Positions 24,823-32,231 of a DNA stretch of 64,000 bases are shown here, piece by piece (within the stretch, counting starts at the first letter, position 1; every line of letters begins with the position of its first letter). The position numbers and the translations under genes were made by a program. Origin of the DNA: Anaerolineae bacterium. GTDB lineage: Bacteria; Chloroflexota; Anaerolineae; DRVO01. Under the pieces are notes generated by a model. That model had not been told where the DNA came from and ran no database searches. It worked only from the letters and a program-made list of their open reading frames with translations. Location: assembly GCA_013178015.1 (NCBI GenBank), contig JABLXR010000018.1:1-64000 (forward strand), written 5' to 3'.

Positions 24823-26409
24823 TCAGGGTAGCCACGAGAGACGCTCGACCAGCTCATCCCCGGCCTGTATGGGGGCATCGAGGAGCCGCAGCAGTGGGCC
24901 GCCACTCGATGGCACCACCCAGAGGCCCCAGTCGCCGCCCCGGTCGCTGCGGAATGCCAGATAGCGCCCGTCGGGAGACCATTGGGGCACGCAGTCCGTG
25001 GCCTGGGCATCGGTGAGTTGCACTAGCCCGGTGCCATCACTGCCCATGACGTAGAGGTTCCAGTTGTCGTCTCGATAAGAGTGAAAGGCGATGTACCGGC
25101 CATCGGGTGACCACGCCGGGGCTCCATCGGTGGCATCGGTGGTGAGGAACTCCTGCCCGCTGCCATCGGGATAGGCGAGCATGATCCCGCAGGAGCCACC
25201 GATGCAGCTCTTCACCGCCAACCTGTCGCCCTTGGGGGACCAGTCGGCATATTCCCCGTAGGCGATGCCGGTGGCGGTGCCACCGTGCGCCGGGACAGTG
25301 TAAATCCTGCTCATGCCGTCTCCAAAACGGAGGCTGGCAAAGGCCAGGAGCGATCCATCGGGAGACCAGGCAGGCCAGCCGTCTTCGGGGTGAGCGTCGC
25401 TGGTGAGTAGCCAGCGCTGGGATCCGTCCCCGGTGGCAGCAAAGAGGCCGAGAGCGTTAGGCTGCCAGGAATGATAGGCGAGCATGCGGCCATCGGGGCT
25501 GAAGGCTGGCTGGCTAGCCTGGGGCAGCAAGATGGTCTCGGCACCGGTGGCCAGGTCTAGCAGGATCACGTCGTAGCGGTTGGAGTCGCTGGAGTAGCGC
25601 CCGAAAGCAATGCGTCCCTGCGGGGGGACGGGGGTGGGCGTCCCCAGGACTGAATCCAGCCAGCGGTCGAGCTCCGGAGCCACCTGCAGCTCCGCGAGGA
25701 CTCGCCTCTGCTCGGCAGGGGGCAATTGAGCCACTGCCGTCATGGCGGCCACCGCCCGCTCCAGTGGCGCGGCAGCCAGGCCGGCCTCCAGCGTGGCGCG
25801 AAGAGGATCCCGGGTCGGAGCGGCGGTTCGAGTAGGGCGGACCGTGGCCGTGGGCGTCAGGGTGGGATCGGGGGTGGCCGTGTCTGTTGGTGCTGCAGTT
25901 GGCGACTGGATCGGAGTAGGGACGGCGGTGGAAGTAACAGAGCTGACCGCGGTGCTGCTGGGCGCAAGGGCATGCTCCACGGCCTGAAGGGGCTGCAGGG
26001 GCACCAGCTGGGCCTGCAGAGCCGCCACCGACGCCACGAGGGCGAGAAGCAGGCCAGCCGAGGCTAGCAGCCAGGTGCGGGGGTTGGCATCCGGACGCCG
26101 CCGTGGTCGGCCGGCCTCGCGAGTCTCCGGCAAGACGGCCAGCAACGCCGGGCCGAACGATATCGCGTCGCCCGGTCGTAGGGCATGACGCCCAATCACC
26201 CGGATTCCGTTCAGGTAGACCGGGCGCCTGGCATCGAGGGGTTCGAGCATCCACTGCGCCCCGTGTCGAGCCAGACGCAGGTGATGTCGGGCCACCGCCG
26301 GATGCTCCACCTGTATGCTGTTGCTGGAGGCGGCGCCCGCCGTCACGGGTCCCTGCTCCAGGGGCAGATCCACCCCGGATACCGCCTCCGACCTTCCAAC
26401 CAGACGCAA
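24823..26409 (-). CDS. Degenerate FHA domain, TM, Pro/Thr linker and PD40 beta-propeller
   Basis: A 528-residue protein. Residues 1-95 form an FHA-like domain ending LNGIRV...LRPGDAISFGPALLAVL. The two hallmark phosphothreonine contacts are changed: the usual G-R reads G25-A26 and the usual S-R-x-H reads A40-R41-H42-H43. One membrane helix (about 112-133) and a Pro/Thr stalk lead to an outer propeller with five PD40 repeats (for example PAWSPDGSLLAFAS and PQWSPDGRYLAFRS). The start is a TTG with GAGG upstream. It is the first gene of the operon that contains both pseudokinases, and its layout is the same: signalling domain inside, propeller outside. Confidence 0.85.
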   Translation of the reverse strand: MRLVGRSEAVSGVDLPLEQGPVTAGAASSNSIQVEHPAVARHHLRLARHGAQWMLEPLDARRPVYLNGIRVIGRHALRPGDAISFGPALLAVLPETREAGRPRRRPDANPRTWLLASAGLLLALVASVAALQAQLVPLQPLQAVEHALAPSSTAVSSVTSTAVPTPIQSPTAAPTDTATPDPTLTPTATVRPTRTAAPTRDPLRATLEAGLAAAPLERAVAAMTAVAQLPPAEQRRVLAELQVAPELDRWLDSVLGTPTPVPPQGRIAFGRYSSDSNRYDVILLDLATGAETILLPQASQPAFSPDGRMLAYHSWQPNALGLFAATGDGSQRWLLTSDAHPEDGWPAWSPDGSLLAFASLRFGDGMSRIYTVPAHGGTATGIAYGEYADWSPKGDRLAVKSCIGGSCGIMLAYPDGSGQEFLTTDATDGAPAWSPDGRYIAFHSYRDDNWNLYVMGSDGTGLVQLTDAQATDCVPQWSPDGRYLAFRSDRGGDWGLWVVPSSGGPLLRLLDAPIQAGDELVERLSWLP

Positions 26410-26576
26410 ACCCTACCTCTTCTTGGGCGGGGGACAGAGCAGCACTACGAGCGGCGCCTCACCGCTAACCGTGGGCCTGGCCACAGGATCGGGGGCCGGG
26501 AAACGATTTCGATCGCCTCGAGGGCACAGGTCGGCCCGTGGCCCTGATGCTGGACTTCCCCCCGATTGTGCCCGAG

Positions 26577-26587
26577 TATAGCACATC
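26577..26587 (+). promoter_or_regulatory. Probable leaderless promoter -10
   Basis: TATAGC (26577-26582) lies five bases before the ATG at 26588, and no ribosome site is present. Transcription would start at or near the ATG, giving a leaderless mRNA. No convincing -35 was seen. The gap 26410-26576 otherwise holds the divergent upstream region of the FHA gene and no further gene. Confidence 0.4.
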
Positions 26588-27208
26588 ATGAAGGGCCTAA
26601 CAGCTATCGTGCTTGCCATAGCGGAATGGGGTCGCCGCCTGGCCCGGAGATGGGGCTGGTCCCGGGGCGGCGCGACGAGAGAAGGGGGACAGGACTGGAC
26701 GGGGCGGTTTCTGAGCCAGGTGCTGGCGCAGTATCACTTCACAAGCGAAGCGTCCGATTGGCTGCGGAGGGAGATCACGGTACGAGTGGACGACCCCCAC
26801 AGCACTCGCGGTGGCGGCTATTGGATCCCGGAGGAGCGTCGCGTCCGACTCTTGACGGCGCAGCATGAAGCGGCCGTACACGAGCTTGCTCACGCCTGGT
26901 GGCACGATCGGCGGCGCGGTCAGGAACGAGCGCTCATGGAGGCGGTGACGCGGGCGGCGCACGAGCCGGACCCTCGCTACCAGCAGGTGCGGAGGCTGGC
27001 TGAGGGCTACGTGTACGGCACCGCCCACGACGGCTGGCCCGGCCTGCTGGTGGACAGCAACGACTGGGAGATGTTCGCTGGCCTTGCTAGCGGCACCATG
27101 GGGGACCTCCGGCTCATGCCCGCCTACCTACGAGCCTTCTACCGCGGGCTGTTTCAGGAACCGGAGGAGACACCCGACGGCTCCGATCGGCCAGTGCTAC
27201 CGTCCTAG
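26588..27208 (+). CDS. Putative zinc metallopeptidase (HExxH)
   Basis: A 206-residue protein with VHELAHAWWHD near residue 99, the H-E-x-x-H zinc motif, and NDWEMFAGLASG near residue 157, where the Glu could be the third ligand as in gluzincins. It has no clear signal peptide. The N-terminal 20 residues are weakly hydrophobic and basic. No close family is recognised, and similar short zincins are common as uncharacterised proteins. It diverges from the pseudokinase operon, and its last four bases (CTAG, 27205-27208) are also the stop region of the opposing araD gene. Function unknown. Confidence 0.65.
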   Translation: MKGLTAIVLAIAEWGRRLARRWGWSRGGATREGGQDWTGRFLSQVLAQYHFTSEASDWLRREITVRVDDPHSTRGGGYWIPEERRVRLLTAQHEAAVHELAHAWWHDRRRGQERALMEAVTRAAHEPDPRYQQVRRLAEGYVYGTAHDGWPGLLVDSNDWEMFAGLASGTMGDLRLMPAYLRAFYRGLFQEPEETPDGSDRPVLPS

Positions 27209-27849
27209 CGCTGACCGTAGCCCTCGGTGTAGGCCCGGTGGAGGCGGTCCACCTCCTCCGGAGGGAGGGACTGAGGGTCGCCTATCTGCATGGCGATCCA
27301 CAGGGTCCGGGCGGCGTCCTCGACCATCACGGCCGCCTTGACGGCCGCTTCAGGGTCCGGCCCGAGGGCAAAGACGCCATGGTGACGCATGAGGATGGCG
27401 GGGGCGGGACCTATGGAGCGTACGATCTCTCGCCCGATCTCCTCCCCGCCGATGGGAGCGTAGGCGCCCAGCGGGATGGTGCAGCCGAACTCGTCGGCCA
27501 GGGCGGTTAGGCAGGGCTCGATCGGCCTGCCCACGGCGGCGAAGGCCGTAGCGTAGGGCGAGTGGGTGTGAACCACACCGCCTACGTCCGGCCGGTGGCG
27601 ATAGACGTAGAGGTGGGTGGCGGTATCCACCGAGGGCCGCAGATGGCCGGCCACCTGTCTGCCGTCTAGGTCCACCAGCACGATGTCATCGGCGGTGAGT
27701 CGTTCGTAGCGGACGCCCGAGGGCTTGATGGCCACCAGGCCGGTCTGCGGGTCGCGCCCGCTGACGTTGCCGCTGGTCCAGGTCACCAGGCCGGACCGAG
27801 GCAAGAGCAGGTTCATCTCGTACACCAGTTGCTTCAGTTCTTCCAGCAC
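27205..27849 (-). CDS. araD: Class II aldolase / L-ribulose-5-phosphate 4-epimerase family protein
   Basis: A 214-residue cytoplasmic zinc enzyme. It shows the family marks TWTSGNVSGRD (25-35), IKPSGV, VHTHSPYATAF with two zinc histidines (about 95-97), and MRHHGVFALG with the third (about 154). AraD interconverts L-ribulose 5-phosphate and D-xylulose 5-phosphate, and relatives cleave L-fuculose 1-phosphate or similar ketose phosphates. The active-site pattern does not separate these, so the symbol is the family's best-known member. The GTG start has GGAG upstream. Together with the isomerase at 16678 it could complete a pentose or deoxysugar route. Confidence 0.82.
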   Translation of the reverse strand: MLEELKQLVYEMNLLLPRSGLVTWTSGNVSGRDPQTGLVAIKPSGVRYERLTADDIVLVDLDGRQVAGHLRPSVDTATHLYVYRHRPDVGGVVHTHSPYATAFAAVGRPIEPCLTALADEFGCTIPLGAYAPIGGEEIGREIVRSIGPAPAILMRHHGVFALGPDPEAAVKAAVMVEDAARTLWIAMQIGDPQSLPPEEVDRLHRAYTEGYGQR

Positions 27850-27917
27850 CGTGATTCTCTCTCCTAAGGCGACCTCCGCCGTCGCTCGATAGCCGGCGGT
27901 CCAGCCCGAAGGGCGCA

Positions 27918-27956
27918 GAGAACGCCGGTGGCCCGGCCTCGGCCCGGAGCGTTCTC
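27918..27956. terminator. Hairpin between URO-D and araD genes
   Basis: GAGAACGC (27918-27925) pairs with GCGTTCTC (27949-27956) around a CG-rich loop. It lies just after the URO-D gene (stop 27973) on the minus strand. No T-run follows, so it is at best a weak or factor-assisted terminator. Confidence 0.35.
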
Positions 27957-27972
27957 CCCGCCGACTTGCTCC

Positions 27973-29034
27973 TCACCTAGCGATGGGCAGCCGCCCCTCG
28001 CGGTTCACCACGCGCAAGATGGCGGCGAAGTTGCCCTGCCAGCGGTCCTCGGGGACGTCCTCGGTGATGCCGATGAGGAACCGGTCGCCCGGGGCGGCCT
28101 GGCGTAGGATGAGCCGGGTCATGTCCTCGATCTCCTGAATGGTTCCCAGGTGGGTGGAAGAGGGGAAGTTGATCCAGAGCACCTTGTCGGGCCAGGCCTC
28201 TCTAGCTTCGGCCACGGTCATGTCGCAGGTAGGGGCAGGGGTGAAGGCCTCGACGTAGTCCATCTTGGAGCGGGCGATGCCGGGGGCCAAAGCGCGGGTG
28301 TTGGCATCGAAGTGCACGCCCAGCAGCTTGCCGTGAGCGTGCAGTATCTCGGCTGCCTCATCGTAGTGAGGGAGGATCATCTTCTCGAAACGGTCTCGCC
28401 CCACGACCTCGGGGCTGACGTTACCTCCGTAGTTGGCCGCCAGGGCCGGCGAGGCAGCCACGAGCGGGTAGATCTTCCGACGGTCCTCCGTCAAGGCACG
28501 GTAGAGGCGCATCACGCGTTCTCGGTTCTCTGCCCACTGGATGGAGAACTGCTCCAGCCCCATCAGGCTGTAGATGATCTCCTGCAGGGGCGAGTAGCCT
28601 ATGCCGACGCGGACAAACCCGTCCTCGCCCATGAGGCCCTGCAGGCGGGTCACCTGGTCGTAGGTGGGAACGTACTGGCGATCGGCAATCATGGCCTCCA
28701 GGGGCTCGTAGTCGTCGGGGCCCTTGAAGAGCCGCTGTTCGTGCCACGAGGTGAAGCCGACCGGGCGGTCCAAGGCGGTCAGCGTGCCTGCTGGCGTGTG
28801 CACGACGGTGCGCACGTAGGAGACTCCGTCGGTGCCGGTGAAGTGCACCTGCTCCTGGGTGACCTCAGAGTAGACAGGACGGAAGGCAGACGTCCGCACG
28901 AGTATGGCTAGCCCGTCGTTGCGCAGACGGCGCTCAGCTTCGCTGACAGGAAGCTTGTTCTCGTAGACAGTGAAGGGGACAACGTCTGGGCTCTCGCCCA
29001 GCAAGGCAGCCTCTATTCTCTGCTTCGGGGTCAC
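27973..29034 (-). CDS. URO-D-superfamily protein (paralogue 5)
   Basis: A 353-residue protein opening MTPKQRIEAALLGESPDVVP like the other URO-D members. At the metal position it has GVHFDANT, an H-x-D, and a nearby cysteine in TPAPTCDM could serve as a further ligand. The usual C-terminal GTP-ENV motif is missing and the protein ends IGITEDVPEDRW...NREGRLPIAR. It stands apart from the sugar operon, upstream of araD on the same strand, with about 120 bases between. The GTG start has GGAG seven bases upstream. Reaction unknown. Confidence 0.8.
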   Translation of the reverse strand: MTPKQRIEAALLGESPDVVPFTVYENKLPVSEAERRLRNDGLAILVRTSAFRPVYSEVTQEQVHFTGTDGVSYVRTVVHTPAGTLTALDRPVGFTSWHEQRLFKGPDDYEPLEAMIADRQYVPTYDQVTRLQGLMGEDGFVRVGIGYSPLQEIIYSLMGLEQFSIQWAENRERVMRLYRALTEDRRKIYPLVAASPALAANYGGNVSPEVVGRDRFEKMILPHYDEAAEILHAHGKLLGVHFDANTRALAPGIARSKMDYVEAFTPAPTCDMTVAEAREAWPDKVLWINFPSSTHLGTIQEIEDMTRLILRQAAPGDRFLIGITEDVPEDRWQGNFAAILRVVNREGRLPIAR

Positions 29035-29100
29035 GGCTACTCCATCGTCATCAACGAATGGCTCGATTCTATTGCGGCCCAGGCGGGAGCGAAAGGAAGC

Positions 29101-29802
29101 TCAGGCCGGTTGGCCCACGGGCACCAGGTAGAGCGGCGTCTCCCCGGATGGAAGCCCCAGGAGACGGGCCACGCGCTCGTCCTCGAAGGCACCCACGGGC
29201 ACACCACCTAACCCCAGGGCCTCAGCCTGAAGCAGCAAGTTCTGGCAGGCGTGCCCTGCTTCTAGGTGCACGTACCGCTCCGCTCGGGCCCCATATCGGG
29301 GCGAAGTGCGCCCGTAGACCGCGGCCACGACGAAGACGGCAGGCGCATCTCGGATGCAGGTCTGGTTCAGGCCAGCAGCCGCCAGGTCGCCCCTGAGGTC
29401 CCGCTCCTGGAGGCGGGCCAACTGGTGCCCCGCGGGCCGGTAGTGAAAGAGGCCGCGCCGGGTGGCCAGGTAGAGCTCGAGGGGATAGGTGGCACCGGCG
29501 GACGGTGCCGTGCGGAAGCCGCGATCGTCGGTGATCCCCTGAGCTGCCCAGAGCAGCTGCCCCACTTCCTCGTCGGTAAGCTCGCGGGCGCTGTATTGCC
29601 GCAGCGACCGCCTCCGGGCCAGGGTCTGGGTCAGCGGCAGGCCGGAAGCGGTGTCGGGTGGGGGCAAAGGGGTGGGCTCGGCCTCGGCTGCGGTATGCGG
29701 GCGCAAGGGTGACTGATCCCGCAGGGGGCCGGGCGCGCAGGAGAACATCAGAGGTAGCAGACATTGCAGCCATGCCAATAGCGAACGCCGGTTGCGTCTC
29801 AC
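29101..29802 (-). CDS. SagB-type nitroreductase-family oxidoreductase, exported
   Basis: A 233-residue protein. The body matches the SagB/ThcOx branch of FMN nitroreductases: RRRSLRQYSARELTDEEVGQ, LLWAAQGITD, SAGATYPLELYLATR (the FMN-binding region) and EAGHACQNLLLQAEALGLG. The first 22 residues look like a signal with a possible lipobox ending in Cys22, followed by a Pro-rich spacer, so this copy may sit outside the membrane. No peptide precursor or cyclodehydratase gene is nearby, so a role in RiPP oxidation is not supported here. The GTG start has GGAGG twelve bases upstream. Confidence 0.82.
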   Translation of the reverse strand: MRRNRRSLLAWLQCLLPLMFSCAPGPLRDQSPLRPHTAAEAEPTPLPPPDTASGLPLTQTLARRRSLRQYSARELTDEEVGQLLWAAQGITDDRGFRTAPSAGATYPLELYLATRRGLFHYRPAGHQLARLQERDLRGDLAAAGLNQTCIRDAPAVFVVAAVYGRTSPRYGARAERYVHLEAGHACQNLLLQAEALGLGGVPVGAFEDERVARLLGLPSGETPLYLVPVGQPA

Positions 29803-29884
29803 CGTCGCACCTCCAGGCTGTAGGTGGCGGGGCGATACCAGATGCCCTCCACCAGGAGCTAACGCATGGGAGCGGCGAGTGGCA

Positions 29885-30703
29885 TCAGAGGCGTTGGTGT
29901 CCAGGGCAGTAGTAAGTGGGCCGGCCGGCGATCCTCTCCTTCACGATAGCGCTCCCGCAGCGGCTGCAGGCCTGGCCCTCCCGCTCCTTGACCCGAAAGA
30001 CGTCCTGGTAGTGGCCTTTGCTCCCGTCGAGGTGAACGAAGGCCATCTCGGAGGCGCCGCCGTGTTCGATGGCTTCCCGCATCACCTGGACCACCGCCGC
30101 GTGAAGGGCAATCGCCTCCTCCCGGGTCAGGTCGGAGGCGGGGCGGCGCGGGTGAATGCCGGCCAGGTAGAGGGCCTCATCGGCGTAGGTGTTGCCGATG
30201 CCGCCAATGAGGCCCTGCTCCAACAGGACCGCTTTGATGCCTGCGTTCCTCTGTGCCAGGGCACTAGCCAGTCCATCGGCGGTGAAGCCGGGGGACAAGG
30301 CGTCGGGCCCCAGTGCCTGGATCTCTTCCTGCTGGGTCACCTCGTCAGTGGGGAGGAGCCGTTGGTACCGCAGGGCGACACCATGGAGGTAGAGGCGGGT
30401 GCCATCGGAGAACTCGATGGTCAGCTTAGGGTCTGGCGGCACATCGTGGGCGAGGGGGGAGAAGCGCCACTGGCCCACCATCATGAGGTGGGTGAGCAGG
30501 GAGAGCCCGCCGGAGAAGTCCAGAGCTAGGCGTTTGCCGAAGCGTCGCACGTCCATCAATCGCTGGTCGCTAAGCTCGGGCAGCTGCTCGTGGCCAACTT
30601 CCAGCCTCTGATCGGGCGTGGTGGTTACGCACGCCACCGTTCTTCCCACGGCATATCGGCGTAGCTCTCGGGCCAGTATCTCCACCTCGGGCAGCTCAGG
30701 CAT
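29885..30703 (-). CDS. mutM: Formamidopyrimidine-DNA glycosylase
   Basis: A 272-residue Fpg/MutM. It removes oxidised purines such as 8-oxoguanine and nicks the DNA. MPELPEVE at the start gives the catalytic Pro2 and Glu3. RRFGKRLAL carries the conserved lysine and GGIGNTYADEAL the DNA-contacting asparagine of the helix-two-turn-helix. The C-terminal zinc finger begins CSRCG and ends YYCPGHQ, so the last ligand is histidine where most Fpg have cysteine. The start must be at 30703, because Pro2 has to follow the initiator. The open frame upstream is not used. Confidence 0.95.
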   Translation of the reverse strand: MPELPEVEILARELRRYAVGRTVACVTTTPDQRLEVGHEQLPELSDQRLMDVRRFGKRLALDFSGGLSLLTHLMMVGQWRFSPLAHDVPPDPKLTIEFSDGTRLYLHGVALRYQRLLPTDEVTQQEEIQALGPDALSPGFTADGLASALAQRNAGIKAVLLEQGLIGGIGNTYADEALYLAGIHPRRPASDLTREEAIALHAAVVQVMREAIEHGGASEMAFVHLDGSKGHYQDVFRVKEREGQACSRCGSAIVKERIAGRPTYYCPGHQRL

Positions 30704-30738
30704 GCGCAACTCCCATCGTTCGGGGCCATCCACGCGGG

Positions 30739-31884
30739 TCACGACTCGCGCTGAGGCTCCAGTTGCTCGCGTCCGTCTAGCCGCACTCGACCCAGCGGGC
30801 TGCCGATGGACTCGGCGGGGTAATCGGGGAGGCGGCCGAGCCCCTGAAGGACGAACTTGTCCTGTATGCGGTAGAACCACTCCACCGGTAGGGCCCGGAA
30901 CACCAGGGAAAGCCGGCCCGGCCGTTCTCGTTCGTAGTAAGTGAGCAGCACTTCGTCATCGACGAAGGTGAGGCTGGGATAGGAGTAAGCGCGGGAGGGG
31001 TCCCCCTCGATGGTGCGGTACCGGTACCACTTCTGGCCGCCATCGCGGGAGATGGCGGAGCGCAGCGGCGACCGGATGCCTCCGTGGTCCACGCCCGGGT
31101 CGTAGTTGTCGTTCCAGACCAGCAGCAGGTCCTCGGACTGGGGCAATCGGGCGATAGCCGAAGGGGCCTCGGGGGCCACTAGAGCGCTCATCTCGGGCGG
31201 GGCCCAGGCCTCTCCGCCATCGCTGGACCGAGAGAAGTAAAGACGCCCCAGCTGGCTGCGCAACACCATGAGCAGGGAGCCATCCGCCAGCTCCACCACC
31301 CCGGGCTCCATCGCTCCTCGCCGCGGCAAGTCCACCGCGTTGCCGTGGCAGTGCCAGGAGAGGCCGTCGTCGTTGGACACGAAGCACAGGACGACGTGAT
31401 GGCCGGCGCCCTCGATCGGGCCGCGAGCATCCTGACAGTGAGAGACGGGTGCAAGCAGGCGGCCGCTCGAGAGCCGAACGGCGCGGGCGTTGCACATCAC
31501 GTAGTAGCCCTGGCCGTCGGTCACACGAGTGGGCTCGCCCCAAGTCTGACCCTGATCGGCGGAACGTTTCACGTACACCTGCAGGTCGGTCGGGGAGTTC
31601 TTGCGCAGGTAGAACAGCAACAGCTCTCCCTCAGGCAGCTGGAGGAGGGAAGGCGACATGCAGTTAACGTCGGCGTCGTTGGGTTGGAGGACCAAGTCCT
31701 CCGACCAGGTCCGCCCTCTGTCAGAGGAGTAGCGTCCCACCACCTCCGCCCGATCGAAGTCGGAGGATCCGCCTTCGAACCGGGTGTATGCCAGGAGCAA
31801 CCGGCCGTCGGGCAGGACGGCGATGTCTGCCTCGGTGTTGCGTGGATGGCGTTCGGTGGCTGGCGCAATGACCGATCGGTACAA
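30739..31884 (-). CDS. Sialidase-like BNR-repeat protein
   Basis: A 381-residue six-bladed propeller with five Asp-box repeats: SSDRGRTW (53-60), SADQGQTW (108-115), SNDDGLSW (170-177), SSDGGEAW (220-227) and SRDGGQKW (279-286). ERHPRNTEADIAVLPDG near the start fits the arginine site of sialidase-family proteins, and YSYPSLTFVDDEVLLTYYE near the end is typical. No signal peptide is seen, so it is probably cytoplasmic. The start is a TTG with GGAGG seven bases upstream. The longer frame to 32178 has no family features. It may hydrolyse a glycosidic bond. The substrate is unknown, and the neighbours mutM and priA give no hint. Confidence 0.8.
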   Translation of the reverse strand: MYRSVIAPATERHPRNTEADIAVLPDGRLLLAYTRFEGGSSDFDRAEVVGRYSSDRGRTWSEDLVLQPNDADVNCMSPSLLQLPEGELLLFYLRKNSPTDLQVYVKRSADQGQTWGEPTRVTDGQGYYVMCNARAVRLSSGRLLAPVSHCQDARGPIEGAGHHVVLCFVSNDDGLSWHCHGNAVDLPRRGAMEPGVVELADGSLLMVLRSQLGRLYFSRSSDGGEAWAPPEMSALVAPEAPSAIARLPQSEDLLLVWNDNYDPGVDHGGIRSPLRSAISRDGGQKWYRYRTIEGDPSRAYSYPSLTFVDDEVLLTYYERERPGRLSLVFRALPVEWFYRIQDKFVLQGLGRLPDYPAESIGSPLGRVRLDGREQLEPQRES

Positions 31885-32231
31885 GGCGACACCTCCTTCG
31901 CTGGGGTAGACAGACGCCCAAGGCGGTGCAGGGGACGGGGGTCCATCGCGGCGGCAGGCGCGCCGTCGGCTGGGCAGGACCGTCCCCGAGCCTGTGAGTG
32001 CCCTGGCGATGCCCCATGATACCCGAAGTGAGGCGCGCGGTCGAGGCAGCCGCTGGGGGCCGCATTTCGCTCTCGGAGCAGGGCGTACGCCGGCACTCAG
32101 GCCGACGCCATGGCGCCCAGGCCGCGCACGAAGAGCCCACGTCGCCAGACGCGGAGCCAACCCAGGGGGGTGAGCCACGTCTCGAGGCTTCGTGCGTGCC
32201 GCGCTTGCCCGCAGATGCGCCCCCGCGGGGT
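31885..32231. other. Non-coding gap, no gene seen
   Basis: About 347 bases between the sialidase-like gene and priA. It holds short GC-rich inverted repeats (for example GGGGACGG near 31935 and CCGTCCCC near 31980) but no open frame with family features. Confidence 0.5.

Noticed and set aside
29101-29802. RiPP (thiazole/oxazole) biosynthesis cluster based on the SagB-type enzyme
   Set aside because: No precursor peptide or cyclodehydratase is nearby, and the protein appears to be exported.
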